From: Antitrichia curtipendula | Lineage: Eukaryota > Streptophyta > Bryopsida > Hypnales > Leucodontaceae | Direction: 5' to 3' | DNA length: 64,000 bases | Assembly (NCBI GenBank): GCA_951230915.1 | Contig: OX579638.1 | Coordinates: forward strand, 6,962,696 to 7,026,695 | In this document: positions 11,001-23,861 of the stretch, piece after piece | Numbering within the stretch: position 1 is the stretch's first letter | Layout of the letters: each line of letters begins with the position of its first letter | Translations under genes and position numbers: made by a program | Notes under the pieces: model-generated | Seen by the model: only the letters and a program-made list of their open reading frames with translations | The model's database searches: none | Told to the model about the DNA's origin: nothing

Positions 11001-14000
11001 CAAGTATCTACGGGCTGAATTTTTGTCGTGATTTTTTGAATTTTTTTTAAAGATAGAAAAACTGATTAGCTTCATAAGAACATAATTTCTTTTTCAACCG
11101 ATGCCTAGGAACAAAGTTATGCTTAAATAAGCTCAAAACAAGGAACATGGTAGCAAAAAAAAATTCTAAAATTTGAATTTCTTTCTTTTGAATTTTTTTT
11201 CTCATAGAGTATATTTTTTTTCTACATGGAAAGCTTTGATTCATTCCATTTGGATTTGTTATGAGATAGTTATGGACAATCTTGTCTTTTGGGCAATTAG
11301 AGCATCTTCTTGAAAAAATAATTTGTACAATTCATTTCTAAATGCAATTTTTACAATTTAAAGAAAGATAAAAAATTCCACATGGTTTATTTTGCTTCCT
11401 AAAACAATCTCACTATTAGGATTAGTGCATTTTGATTCTATTTTAGAGATATTAATAATTTAGATTTTCCTTCTATTTCATACCTACTTCTACTTAATGT
11501 TATTTTAAAGAATAAAAATTAAGATTTTTTGAATGATTTGTTTCCCCCCAGACACTCAATGACTCAATTCAATTCCCAAAAATAAAGATTTAAAGCTCAA
11601 AACTTTGTAGTGCAAAAGTTTTAATTAAAAAAGGTTCAAAGGCAAAGAATCTAGTCCGGCAATGTGTTGAAAAACTTGTTTTTTTCACTTTAAACACAAA
11701 TGTCTTGCAACTTATGTGGTCAAAATTTCTGAAATTTTTACCACACATTCTCATACTAGTTAGGTGTAATTTCCTATGGTTAGATGTGCAAAAAAAACAT
11801 TTTTCAAATTGTTTTACTTTTTGCTATAGAAATGGCTATTTTGAGCGATTTTTTTGGCAAATAAAAAAGGCCTTGGTCCTTTAGGGGTAAAATGATTTTT
11901 GATATTCTACTTTGAACACAACTATTATGTTTTTACTACGCATGGTCGAGCTCACTTGCAAATTATCCCATACCTTGTTAGGATTGATGAAGGACGATGG
12001 ATTTGATGATAAAAACAACCTCTCTATCCATCATTCTCACAAAATTTCAATGAAGTAACTCCAACATTTTTGCCATCATGAATTTCCTTGATGATAGATG
12101 GTGAAATGATGGATTGATATTTGATTGAAAAATGATAAATTTTCAACATTAGTTGAGTTTAATTTCCCTTGATTTAAGCTCCTACAGTAATTAATTGCAA
12201 AAAAATTCAACTTCTTTTTTTTCAATTCTTTTTTGTCAGACGTGCTAGTCACCTATTGTAATTATGTGGTGGACTATTTTCAACCATTCTTTTAGGGTTT
12301 GCTCATTAAAAAATGGTCTAAATGATTTCATTACGGTAAGATTACGTGGTATATTCTTCAACCAAACTTTAACAAATATTTTAAAATTTAAATAATGTAA
12401 TTTGTATTGTAAAATCATTTGGAAGTGAAGAATCTTTATCATCTAGGTGCCACAAATTGGTATTCTTAGCGCTTCTTAAGTAATCCTTGAAATGCATGAG
12501 AGAAAATTTTGTGTCCTTCAAATGATTCCAAGTTTTAGTGAGGAGTTTTCTTAAACTCATTTTCAAATGAATGAACAATGTTAGATTTTTTAATGTTCCT
12601 TGTGATATCTTTTGACTATCCTATTGTCATATACTCTACTTTAGCAACTTTTTCTCAATTTTTTTATTTGAATTTCAGTCGCAAAAATGATATTTGTAGA
12701 CCTTGAAATTAACTAATGAATTGAAACTTATGAAGTCTAGTTCAAACTCTACTTTGAAATTTCTAAAAATTCCATATTTTATTGTAATTTCAATTTTTGT
12801 CTGATAAACATGGAGTGTTGATTTTTCCATTTTAAAATGTCACAATAAACAGATTTGCACATGCAATATGTTCAAATATGAAAAAGGATCAATACACATA
12901 ATATTATTTATCAATTTTCCAAGTTTTTTTGCATTCTTGAATAGGTACCCTTCATTAGAAGGAAATTGAGCCTAGCATTGAGTTACTTCCCAATGTTCCA
13001 ATGTAAAAAATGTGGAGCACTGATGATGATGTATACATATGACAACATACTTCTCTTAGAAGACATCCAAGTAAATACACTTACCACTGTGGATGAACAA
13101 CAAAAAAATTTCCTTGTAGATTCATTCATCAACTCTTAAATTGGTGTGGTGTTACAAACACTGTAATCACAATACAATTGGAGGTCTCAAAGGCAAGATG
13201 AGATCTTATATTTTAAGGAAGAGTATGATCTATGTCCAAATCAACAAAAAATTAAGAAAAAGGTATTGATTTCGTTTGTTGATTTGGACAGTGTCCAATA
13301 GAAAACTGTTGATTATTTTGGTTGATTTGATCAAAGCCAAAGAAAAAATGAAAGAAAAAATGTTATTTGCAAAATACAATTTATCATGTGGACAAATCAA
13401 CTGCCATGCAAGCGGCAACCTCTACTAAGTGGACAATGCTGCCAATGGAATTTAAAATTAAGACACTAAGGTTGGAAAATCAAGGCTTCAACCACTATAC
13501 CAAGGTTGAATGCATGAGTGTATCTATGTGTTGTTGTTATTTTATTCTTTTCTCACTTTGGTGCTCCAAATTTAGTAGACTCTAGAGGCCATTTTCACCT
13601 TCATACTTTATCCATTTTTTATGGAAATTACTGAAAAAACTTTGTGTGCACTATAAGTCTAATTTTTTGTGGATTTTTTTTTCTTCAATTTGATTAAAGA
13701 TGTTTTAAATTACTAACAAACATTTCAATAGAAGGTGGTTTGGCAAAGAATTACTTATTTTAAAATTAAAATTTGAATAGTTTTAAACTTAATTAAAATT
13801 TGAAGAGTTCAATTTGAGTACTTCAATTTGAAATTTGAACTATTGAAATTTGAACAATACAAAATTTAGAACTTGAATAGTTCAAAACTTAAAACTCAAA
13901 TGTTGAAGAGATTTTGAATAATAGAGTATTTTAAACAATAGAATATTTTGAACTATTTTGAACTATTTTTGTTGATTTGGTCATTGTACTATTAAAAATC

Positions 14001-14179
14001 ATCAAAAATCAAATGGCCATTTTGTTAGCTTTTAGAAAATGTTCTAAAAATCATATAAACAGTTGTTACAGTGCCTAAACAATAAAAATGTGTTGAATTT
14101 TGTTACTTTAATCATATTTTTCTAGTAGTGATACGTACAATAGTATACCTAAAACAAAAAATTAGAAATGCAAGAAGTG

Positions 14180-14460
14180 TATTTTCAAGACCAAGGATCA
14201 TTCTTATATACTACTATTTAGAAAGCTCTTCAAGAGACTTATTTTATCTAAAAAGCTCCTTAAGATTCCTTTCTCAACCTCAAGAAGTTCTTCAAAAAGT
14301 TTCTTCTATCTAAGAAACTCACTAAGAGGCTTCATGTTGCTTATAGATTTTGTCCTTGAGCTAGGAATTCCTCAAGAGGTTTTACTATCTATAAAGTACA
14401 TCAAACAGCTTCTTGTTGCTTATAGATTCTTTCTTAGAAAATTTCTTGCTATTCTTAGAA
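14180..14460. repeat. Diverged repeats around CTTCAAGAG / TTGCTTATAGATT
   Basis: Phrases such as AAGCTCTTCAAGAGACTTAT, GAAGTTCTTCAAAAAGTTTC and GTTGCTTATAGATT recur in loose register of roughly 35-70 bp. No fixed period can be stated. It lies just upstream of the TTAA-bounded element and looks like an old minisatellite. Confidence 0.45.
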
Positions 14461-14567
14461 GGTTCTAAGGTGTATGTTTGTAACACGTGATGCATGTGAT
14501 GTGAAGCAAGAACTAGTGTGATTCATTCTTGAACTCATGACCCTAAGAGGTTCATTTTTCCTTTTAA

Positions 14568-15402
14568 CCTCTAAAGGACCGAAGCCTTTCCTCCATCAAA
14601 ACACTCAAAATTGCCACTTCTATTGCAAAGAGCAAAAAACTTAAAAAATTGTTTTTCTTTTGCATATTCAATCGTGGGATCTTATAATAAACTAGTAGAA
14701 GAGTGTATGCAAGAAATGTCAAAAACTTTGACAACATAGATTGTAAGATATTTGCATCCAAAGTGAAGAAAACAAGCTTTTTTGCACCTTGTTTGACTAG
14801 AATTTTTTGATTTGAATCTTCTTAACTTAATTTTTTTGTACTATTGATTTTGGTTTTCTAAGTTTTTATGTTGAATAATTGAGTTGGGAATCTAGGAAAA
14901 GAAATTCAAGAAAAAAACACTTAATTTTTACTCATTAAAAAATTATTAAGTAGAAGTAGGTTCAAAATTGAGGGAAAAAATAAATTGTTAATAGCTCTAA
15001 GATGAAATTGAAATACAATAATTCCAATGGTGAGATTGTTCATTGAAGATGCTTAGATTGCCTGAAAAACTAAAATGTCCATAACTTTCTCATCACTATT
15101 CCAAATAGAATGAATCAAAGCTTCAAATGTAGACAAAAATATATAGTTTTAGGAAAAAAGAATTAAAAAATTTATTTTGACTTTTTGTGATTTTTTTGTG
15201 CTGCCCACCAACCTCATTTTTTTGTTTATTGTGCCTTAATTTTTTCTACCAGTCACCAATTGAATTAAAATTATATATTTGCAAAGCTCTTGCAAAACCA
15301 CAGATCCTTAAAAAAATTAAAAAAAATTCACTCAAAATTGAGGCCACAGGAACCTACCAAGACCCAAATTGTTCCATAAGAGGACAAATGATCCTTCAGG
15401 GG
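14568..15402. mobile_element. TTAA-bounded TIR element, 835 bp
   Basis: TTAA (14564-14567) precedes CCTCTAAAGGACC, and the right end GATCCTTCAGGGG is followed by TTAA (15403-15406). The termini are inverted matches. No coding sequence. Inside, near 15070, is CATAACTTTCTCATCACTAT followed by a GAATCAAAGCTT phrase shared with other AT-rich stretches in the window. TTAA flanks with CC-starting ends recall piggyBac-type elements; that class assignment is inference. Confidence 0.6.
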
Positions 15403-15779
15403 TTAATGACACTGAACAAAATTGTATTAGAGCATCTCTTGCAGTCCTCCAAATATTTCCACCACCCCTAATTTTTGGATGATAAGCAATCAATTTCAAT
15501 GTATGTCAACCTCTATATTTACTTTCACCGTTCAAATAAGCCATATTTGAAGGGATCACTAACCCCTCTACAAGCTATATTTTCTGTTGGGATTAATAAG
15601 TCGTTATAATAAATGATAGCTTATTTTTTGCTTTTGCAAGTTTTGTGACTTGTGATTGGTTGGAAGTATATTTTTTTGAGTTGTACTATAGGGGATACAA
15701 GTGCTTATCCCTCTAAATTGGACAGATCTCAATTGAAGGCACCTTGGTATTTGGAGGGTTGTAGAAGATGCTCTTATAT

Positions 15780-15875
15780 GACTCCTCAGCCAATTTCAAT
15801 CCTTGAATTAAGAGGTAAGTCCTTTTCAAGTATCTAGCAAAGCATCATACCTTCCTAGCATGGCCATTGCTGGTC
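15780..15875. repeat. Dispersed repeat, copy 1
   Basis: CTCCTCAGCCAATTTCAATC and TCTAGCAAAGCATCATACCT with the DNA between them closely match 47938-48025, including the spacing. The class is unknown and no ends are identified. Confidence 0.6.
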
Positions 15876-15970
15876 AAGTCTGTAGTAGTGTAACAAGCCT
15901 CCGCAAGAAGCTCTTGTTTTATCCCTCGGGAAGACGTAAGAACCTTTTATTTGCTTTGCAAATTTTTTTT

Positions 15971-16085
15971 TACAAATTTTGAGTTCATATTTGCAATCAG
16001 AGGCCCCAAATCACCTAGGAGAGGTGTTATCCATAAAATGAATACGGCACAAAATGGGGAATTTTTTTTTTTAACATTCACCCTT
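15971..16085 (+). repeat. Copy of the shared MITE core (partial)
   Basis: Contains TTTGCAATCAGAGGCCCCAA, then GGCACAAAATGGGGA, a T-run and ACATTCACCC. This is the same core as in the TIR elements at 24.1-25.0, 38.9, 41.1 and 46.4 kb. No terminal inverted repeats are recognised around this copy. Confidence 0.65.
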
Positions 16086-16379
16086 AGCTGAACCTCCACA
16101 AGAGGCTCGTTGCACTAAGGTAGATCTCCCATTTCCGATCACTTAAGCATTTCAGCATATGTGTGATTGAGCAATGGTGGAGGAGAAAATTTTCTCCAAC
16201 GAGGAAATAGGAATAAGAAAGATTGCCATTTTTTGGTAATTTTTCATCACGTGTAGAATTAATAAAAATTAAAGAAGTGGAAAAGTCAGGGTTTCCTATT
16301 TCCGATCAATAGGCAAGCCCATTCTTGATCAATGGCAACTTTATTAGGTGCCAATGTGTTATTCATTACAGAAGAATCA

Positions 16380-16721
16380 AATAAGAATCAAATGGCCTAT
16401 AAAGCTATGGTTACAAATGGATCAGTCTATTGATTGGAAATGGGAAGGTGATCGGAAAGAGGGTGGCTACCTTACTATAGACTCGACCGCCATTGCCTGG
16501 TTATACGATGTGATGCGTCTGCCTTGGCAGCGCCGGTACAGTTCAGATCCTTGCCACCAGCGGAGGTGCTGTTGCTTTTGCTAAATTCTACTCGGTCGCC
16601 GTAGATTCACTACCTCCCGTTCACTTCTCACAGAATTTCTCATAGAATCCCTTTCAATTTCGGGGGGATGTGCGTGTGTGTGTAAGAGATTGCTTGCCGT
16701 TTGCGAAAATCGGAATAGGCA
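16380..16721 (+). promoter_or_regulatory. Putative promoter and 5' UTR of the dioxygenase gene
   Basis: Base composition rises from AT-rich to balanced just upstream of the first exon. CCTATAAAG near 16396 is a TATA-box candidate about 325 nt before the start codon. The transcription start is not determined by sequence alone. Confidence 0.3.
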
Positions 16722-19700
16722 ATGGCTATGGCCATGGCGATCTCGCTGCGGCCTCCGCTTTGCCGTGCTCACGCGCTAGGATCGATCTATGGTGCGGGGC
16801 TTCACAACAGTACCAGGCCTGCTCATCGCGCCTTTTCATCATCATCCGTCTCTTCCTTGTCAGTACTCCGCTTCGCATCCCCTGCAGGAATCTTTCTTGC
16901 GCTTTTTTGGGGAGGAGAATATTGTGCGGCTGATTACATAGCATGTGGCGTTGAACGTTGTTGATATGATTAGAATGTGTAATTTTCTTGATCGGTGTTC
17001 AAACGGGCATGCTTGTCTCATTATGTCGAAAAGACTTGTTTGTAACAGAGAAATTTATAGGTAAAGAATGAACTCCTGATCAAGAACAAGGATGATGAGA
17101 AATCTTGTTGAAGGAAGTTACAGTTCAGATGACATCTTTGCTTACCATATCGCGAACGGAATTGAGGTGATCCGTTCTTGGAATTTGGCTTCTCGTTAGG
17201 AATCCTTAAGCGTATTTAGCTCGAACTGGATTCGAGTGTTGGAAACGGTGTCGTAAGCTTCGGTATTGACAGTACGTGCTAATTTAACTAACGATACCCG
17301 GAATATGGCGCAGAATTTCGGAGGAAGAAATTCACCGTTTCGAGGAGGATGGCGCAACCGTGGTGCGTCAGCTTTTTCCACCTGAATGGCTGGACCAACT
17401 CCGCGCTGCGGCCGAGGACAACATGAAGAATCCAGGTTGTATTGTCATCCTGTGAAACGGTTTCGACTTTTCAGTGGGAATTGCGGTTTCATTGGTTTTA
17501 CTGAGTCCACGTACTTAATTTATGCAAGATCGTTCCTAAAGTATACAGGAACAGAGATCTTGCAAAAGTCTCTTAAATTTCACAGTTTCCGTCTGCCACT
17601 TATTCGAGGTTTCCGATCAATTTGATTAGGAACGTATTGCGTCTGATTGTCTTTCTTGCGCTTTCTTTGCAGGTGCACTATGTGATGAGCATGTAAAACC
17701 TGGCGAGGTGACAATTTTAACCCTTGGATCGCGTTTTATCTTACTGCCATTTTCCAAACTTTAATACCGGGCATATGAACGAACCACCAGCTCATAGTTT
17801 CACCATGTCATATGTTCTCTTTGTATTGGGCTCATACGTTAAGTGCCGATATGGTGGCAGCCAGGGCGCTTCCATGATGATCAATTTCTTTGGAGACGCC
17901 ACGAGACGATGCGGCTCTTCATTCACGAGTCTCCTGCTGCTGAGATAGCTCGGCGCATGATGCGGTTGGTCATCTCATCTCTGTTGTCTCATTTTCCTTG
18001 TTCGTCTTCCTAAGCTCTATTACTTTGGCAATGCCGCCTTCTTCGTACCGCACGGGTTGATATCGCTCGAGTGAATGCGTCCTCTTGACTAAACGATAAA
18101 GGTGTCGCTGTGGAGCACTGCATAATGTGCACCTTGCTTCAAAATCATTTAATCTGACAAACACAAGGATCTACTGCAATGTATATTAATGAGAATCTGA
18201 CAGGGTTGGCATGTGCTCAAAACAATTGAGACTGAAAGACACGATTTTCTCCTTTTCGTTGTTTCTGCATTGTTTCAATGTAGACTTCAGTTGGGTAATT
18301 TACCATTGGTGTGAATTGAACTTGATGTAGGGGTAAGCAGGTTCAGTTGTTCTATGATCAACTGTTTGTGAAAGAGCCTGGCACACGGAAGGCTACGCCG
18401 TGGCATAATGATCACAGCTATTGGCAATTGAAGGGGAATCAAGTAATTTCTTTGTGGCTGGCGCTGGATCATGTCCCCAAATCCTCCTGCGTCAAGTATG
18501 TTAAAGGATCGCACAAGTGGCAACTTCTTCACAAGTAGGCTCCTAAATTCATATTCACTGGACATCCCCAGTCCGGGATATTTTCTAGATTCCTTGCCAT
18601 ATTTAAGCTTCATGTGTTTTAGGTTTTTGCAATACCAAATGGATTGATCTGTAAGCATATAATATAGCAAAGGCACCGTTTACATCTTAATACTTGTAAT
18701 TACTTACAGTTTCCATTATTTTGGCTAAGTAAGTTGCTAAATTTTTTGTAGGCATTGTTCCTATTTTAGCTTTCGTGAGAAATAGCAGGTGATTTTTCTA
18801 TGTATGCATTACTGACGCTTGTTGGATTGCATTCCTAATTAGGATTTCTTCATTCTCAGGTGATGAGGAGCGCTACAAGCAATCTACCTCACTACCTGAT
18901 ATTCCAGATATCGAAAATAAACGCGACGAGGTATGCGTTGAACTTGCTTGATTCAGTAACATATCCATGGCATCTTTTTCCAACAATGCATTGTTCAGTC
19001 GCTTCTACAATCTTAGTTCAGTTCTTGTACGATTAAGAAATTGATATAATCATCACCCTCTAACGACTTCGATGCCAATTTAGATTTCTGTTTTTTTCTT
19101 GATTGTTAAGACAAGACTCTTTTCATACGCTTGAATTGAAAATAGAAATAGTTCCTGTAGGAGTTTCATGGGTTGTTATGAACTTGAGAAATATGATGGG
19201 CAACCAAATTAAATTTAAAAATTGTGTGGGATGCAAGTATGAACTCTTGACATGGGATATGGAGCCTGGTGACTGCTTGATACACCATAGTTTTGCCGTC
19301 CATGGTGCTCCTGGTATTTCTGCGCAAGCTGAACGTCGTAGAGCGTATGCAACTCGCTGGTTTGGGGAAGATGTTCGCTTTGATCCTCGCCCAGGTAGTT
19401 ATAATGCCCATTGACCTGCTTATTTTTCAGATTTGTGTTGCTTTTGGGATTCGTTTTGATCATGGCATAATTTATTCCTGAAGTTGTACTGTTGCACCTG
19501 TTGTGGATTACCGTACAACAATGTACATGTCAATACAGAGATGGCTGATAGTGTTGTTATCTTGGATTTGAAAAGTTGGAACTTATTAAGAACTCTTAGT
19601 TTTATTGATTTTCATAATATGGGATTTTTTCTGCCGGTTTAGGTATGAACCAGACTGACTTGAAAAACTGAGCAGTCCTTACCGTATTGACATATGTTTT

Positions 19701-19848
19701 ACGGGTGTACCTCGACATTGCGATATTTGCAGGGACGATGCATTATATGTGGGTGAAAGCTGGCTTGGACTCGCAAATGAAAGCCGACGACCCATTGAAA
19801 TCAAGTCTTTTCCCAAAAATTACACCTCCTTCAAAAGCGAAACTGTAG
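16722..19848 (+). CDS. Phytanoyl-CoA dioxygenase (PhyH) family protein, organelle-type N-terminus
   Basis: Eight exons: 16722-16858, 17314-17435, 17673-17707, 17861-17968, 18341-18534, 18843-18930, 19238-19394 and 19733-19848. They total 957 nt and encode 318 aa, with frame kept at every junction. The family contains Fe(II)/2-oxoglutarate dioxygenases that hydroxylate small carboxylic or CoA-linked substrates. PWHNDHSYW gives the H156-x-D158 iron ligands, FAVHGAPG gives distal H250, and the basic run after it (R261-R263) fits the 2-oxoglutarate-binding arginine. GRFHDDQFLWRRHE and YDQLFVKEPGT are also typical of the family. The first 45 residues are Ser/Ala/Arg-rich and almost free of acids, like a mitochondrial or plastid presequence. 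The first ATG at 16722 is chosen; ATGs at 16728 and 16734 are in frame. The exon 4 donor (GTCATC) and exon 6 acceptor (ATTAG) are the weakest sites but are required by frame. The substrate is not predictable. Confidence 0.92.
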
Positions 19849-20400
19849 AAATTGCCTTGAAATTGCTGAATGGCACGAAGAGAGAACAAATCAGAGGTTA
19901 GATTTATTTTCTGCCTTCACTTGTATCTACGGTATCAATGCAAAAGCAAATCCAAGCCACAATCAGGACAGAGGAATCGTGAAAGTGGTCTGCAATTGAC
20001 TTCCAGCATCCTAGTGTAAGTAATCATGCTTGTATCTGAAAATGTTGCATGAAGATGTAAGGCCACTTTTCAACCCAGGGAATATGTAGTAGACAAAGTA
20101 GTTATGTATACTAGGATAGCAGAAGCCGGCATGCAAGTCCAAGCCTGTGGATTGGCAAAAGCTACTCTGATGAAAACTGTCCGTTTAACGTCAAATAAAG
20201 ATGCTTTCATTCATCTAGCAGACTTGTGTATGCACTCGAAGTGTTGCACTGATTGGGTGTGCCATATTATTGTTGCCTCACTAGTAAATCTATTATGTTG
20301 CCATTGCCTTATACATTGTCTCCATCGTGCGTCACTAAGTTATTGGCACCCAAAACCATCACTTTTTCTGGTTCAAATCCTGATTTTGGGGGGGTAGATT
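19849..20400 (+). other. 3' UTR and downstream of the dioxygenase gene
   Basis: No further coding sequence is supported. AATAAA at 20194-20199, about 350 nt after the stop, is a possible poly(A) signal. The DNA then turns into the TIR element that starts near 20403. Confidence 0.35.
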
Positions 20401-20402
20401 GA

Positions 20403-20835
20403 GAGTAAGGTAGAACAACCCATTGCAGTCAAATGACCCTACAGTAGACACCTAGGGGATGATCCCATTACGGGTTTTTTTCAATATGTGAGATTTGGAG
20501 TGACTGGTGACTTCATTAAGAACTTCCAACTTTTCAATGTGAATTCTTTTTAAGAATTGACTTGTTAGGCATGTTAGAAAATATGGTGATTGCTTTAGGT
20601 CAGTCAGATGAACATTATGGATTTAGATTTTGTTGGTTTGGGGGTAGTCTAGATACTCTTTTGGGCCATGATGCGCTGAACACTTCAAAAATTCATAGCG
20701 AATTTATACTTTGTCATAAAAATATAATTTCAATTGCTCTTATTGTTTTTGACACTTATCTTTGTGTGGAAAAGAAATTGAAAAATTTCAACAATGGCAT
20801 AACCACAATGGATTGTTTCATAATTTTTTTTCACT
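20403..20835. mobile_element. MITE with AACAACCCATT ends (diverged copy)
   Basis: The left end GAGTAAGGTAGAACAACCCATT matches the ends of the element at 25159-25639. The interior (TTTTGTTGGTTTGGGG, AACACTTCAAAAATTCATAG, TAATTTCAATTGCTCTTATT) also matches that element in reverse orientation. The right end (ACCACAATGGATTG) is diverged. A reading frame across the interior is shared among copies only because the DNA is repeated. Confidence 0.6.
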
Positions 20836-20897
20836 CTCATAATATTTTATGAATTTTCAAAGTTGAGAGGATACCTACTCATGTCACTAGACTCCCC

Positions 20898-21531
20898 TTA
20901 ACTTCTAAATGCCCAAGGCCTTTTCTGAATTTGCTCTAAATTGAACAAAAAATAAACTTTTTAATAAGTTGTATTAAGTCTTTTTGAATTGTAACCGTAC
21001 AAATTTAAACCAGACATGTTAGAAATCATATAGGAAAAGAAAACACAACAATATTACTTATGGATTGAAAGATTATAATGTTTGATCACAAGGGTGTTAA
21101 AATTGTAAAAGTGATTTGAAGTCTTTCAACCCTCTTTTCACATGTCAAATCTAAAAGTTGGCGACCAAAAAAATATGAGGATAAAGAGCTAACATGCATA
21201 ATCCCAATCAATTTATGGCTTCTCAAAATCTACTCTACAATTTTTTTAAATGAATTTCTAATGTGATTTTTTCTCCAAGATCTAGTGTATTTGAGACTCA
21301 TTTCTAAGAGCCCTCGACACTACAAAAAGTCAAGATTGCAGTGGAAATCTTTGCACAACACCTTGAATAGAAAAATCATAATCATTCATTTTAATAATCA
21401 TGATGCTAAAACTAGACTTCAAAAAAAATCTTTTAAAAATATAAACTATTAAAAATGATAATTTGGTAAGATTTTATTTAACTTCAAAGTTTCTTTGACA
21501 CCACATTTTGGTGCCTCGGGCATTTAGAGCC
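20898..21531. repeat. Dispersed repeat, copy inverted relative to 55.0-55.5 kb
   Basis: The ends CCTTAACTTCTAAATGCCC and GGGCATTTAGAGCCAAGC are inverted matches. The interior (AATTGAACAAAAAATAAACT, AACCAGACATGTTAGAAATC, GATTATAATGTTTGATCA, AACATGCATAATCC) matches the reverse complement of about 55030-55460. Non-coding; the element class is not identified. Confidence 0.6.
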
Positions 21532-22805
21532 AAGCTCCATAGGCGACCTGGACCTCGAGTTCAGAGGCGTCCAAGGGGGCTCCATGGCCTTCAACGGAGT
21601 GCTTGGAGGTCCAGGCTCCAGTCCGCAGCTGTGCAGACCTGGCCCCTCCCCGGGATGCCTGTTCTAGGTAATAAAACAAAATTGTTCATACCTTTCATAA
21701 AGTCTAGGACCGGTAAACATCTTGCTTTCTCGGAGTGTAAAGTTACCTTGTTAATTTTGTGGATTGCCGCCTTCTTCATTGTTTTGGTTCACCGTGCCTT
21801 ATTCTTATCAATTACCTTTTTAATATGTGTTTTACATATAGTACTATAATAATGTTTCAAAATAAAAATATAAGTTTTAATTTCTTTTAATTCATTGAAA
21901 CTTTGAAATTCAAGAACTTTCGCATCGTAATGAGAAAAGTTTCGTTCTTGGCGTAAATAGAGAGCTTTAGACAAGAAAAAGTGCAATGGCTCTTTTGTGG
22001 CTTTTGGACTTGCCATGTGAAAGTTGTTGCTTTTCATAAATAAAAATAATTCAATTCAATTTTATAATTTTAAATAAAGCATAACTAAATCCATATGGTT
22101 TTTCTACCTTCCTGGACTGCAAAATAAAACTCCTCATAACTTTTACTTCATTATTTGGAATTCAATGGTTCAATTCAAAAGAAGAAGTAAAACTTATCAA
22201 AATTTCAAATGAACTTTTAAATGAATTGTAAAGTGGCGAAAGGTGTTATTGAATTAAATATTTAACTAGTATGTTGAAAAATTTGGAAGAATATTGACAT
22301 TGTTAATCGTAAATAATGGTGAGAATGTTCTAGTAAAACATTAAATTTTTTTATTTTTATGTTCATTGAAACTATTTAGAATTGATGTCATAAGAAGATT
22401 CCATATGTTTTCTCTATCTAGAATGCTTGCAAAACAAAATTGTTCATAACTTTTACCTCATTATTTTTAATTTGATGGTTCAATTTTTTGAAAAGGTATG
22501 AATCTATATAGTTTCAAAAAAATTATTAATATATTTTTAGAATATATTTGCATACTAAACCTTTGAGATGTTCTAATTTAATTGCCTTCTTATTAGTGAC
22601 AGATTGTTAAAGGCCCTTAAAGCCAAAGGAGATGCTAAATTTAGATCCCATGTGGATAATTCAACTAGCCTATAATTGATCGAAAGGGTGCCTCAAGGGC
22701 CGGCCCTCCAAGCACCATGGCAACCTAGGGCGCCCTCCAGCCTGGAGGTCCGGAACCTCTAGTGCTTGAACCTCCGATGGTCTTATGGAGCCTGACTCTT
22801 AGAGG
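21531..22805. other. Stretch with two GC-rich blocks, possible TIR element
   Basis: GC-rich blocks at 21515-21665 and 22690-22800 share phrases in inverted orientation (AGCTCCATAGG with its mirror CTTATGGAGCC, and TGCTTGGAGG with its mirror CCTCCAAGCA). They could be diverged terminal repeats of one element of about 1.3 kb. The AT-rich interior contains CATAACTTTTACCTCATTAT-type phrases at about 22135 and 22445. No gene is seen. Confidence 0.35.
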
Positions 22806-22809
22806 TTAA

Positions 22810-23760
22810 CCCCTCACCGCCCAAGGGGACCAAAAGTGTCCTCACACAGTGAATGCTGTAACTTTTGCATCCGACGTCCAAATTCAATAAAACTTGTTGG
22901 TAAAGTTGCGCATACTAGTCTATTTTTTGTGATAAAAGATCTATCCAAGATGTACTGAATTTCTGAAAGCCATTCGAAGTTAGCAGGTTCAATTTGAGTT
23001 CACCACACTGCATTGAGATGGCTGCAACTTTGGGGGCTTGTATCTTTTCCTCAAATGTTAAGTTTCGATCAAATTTTTTGTCTTTTGTTCCCCATAAAGT
23101 TTACTTATTATGGTAAAAAATTTAAGTCAATCCAAGTTGTTTTGTTTGCTTGGGAGCAATTCAAAGTTCAAAATTCAGACATTTTTGCATTATAGTGAAC
23201 TTCGGCGGCTTATAGCTTCTTGAGAAAGGGTTTGTTTTCAATAACTTTTGTTGGAAAAATTGCACATACTAGTCTAGTTTATGTGATAAAATTTTCATAT
23301 CAATACAATAAGTAATGATTGATTGAGAAGCATTTTAGTAGAGGTAGGTTCAGCCATAGATGTGTTTTCTTGCTACTTTTTTCACTATTTTTTGACATTT
23401 CAAAACAATTTTTGGCAACGCAATGAGTCAATTGAATGATTTTATTTCCCACCAAAGTGTTTGTCTTTTGATTTTGAATCACTTTTTAGTTAAATTTTTT
23501 TTCATTTGAGTAGGTTTTGAAATCAAATTTCACCTCCAAATGTGTTTTTAGGAAAATTCCAGCATCTTTTTTCAGCACTAGAACATTATAATCTTTCAAT
23601 CTATACGGTCAAATGACCCCAAATTTGATTTACACCATCTAAAACATGCACACTATAAGATTGTACAATTGAGATTTTCATACCTTACTCACATTTTAAC
23701 TTATAACACTTGAAAAGCAAGGTTGTTTCTTGACATGGTTAGACCTTGGACGGTGAGGGG
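22810..23760. mobile_element. TTAA-bounded TIR element, 951 bp
   Basis: TTAA (22806-22809) is followed by CCCCTCACCGCCCAAGG. The right end is CCTTGGACGGTGAGGGG, followed by TTAA (23761-23764). The first ten terminal bases mirror each other exactly. There is no transposase frame. The length is almost the same as the copy at 44589-45534. Confidence 0.72.
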
Positions 23761-23861
23761 TTAAACAACCACCCTTTCACCTCCCATTGGTTGTTTTGAA
23801 GCACCCACGTTTGTGGTGGTTTTGATTGACGTAGTAGGCTGTTTTACCACCCTTCTTTGCT

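Larger units (their letters stand above)
8952..14563. other. AT-rich gene-free tract with diverged repeats
   Basis: No gene is supported. The tract holds a foldback arm pair (about 10846-11000) and a motif shared with many other AT-rich stretches here (CATGGAAAGCTTTGATTCAT near 11226). At 11877 there is an element-end-like GGTCCTTTAGGGG. A repeat with GATGATAAAAACAACCTCTC (about 12008) recurs near 47740. The rest is low-complexity A/T runs. Confidence 0.6.

Noticed and set aside
18752..18788. Candidate extra exon in the dioxygenase gene
   Set aside because: It brings an in-frame stop; joining 18534 directly to 18843 keeps frame and reads through to the GDEERYKQ segment.
20371..20392. GGTTCAAATCC, a tRNA B-box-like word
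   Set aside because: No A box, no acceptor stem and no cloverleaf could be formed around it.
20562..20852. Open frame repeated in related form at 25205-25408 and 57577-57774
   Set aside because: The frames coincide with copies of one MITE; similarity follows from the repeated DNA and there is no conserved start or domain.
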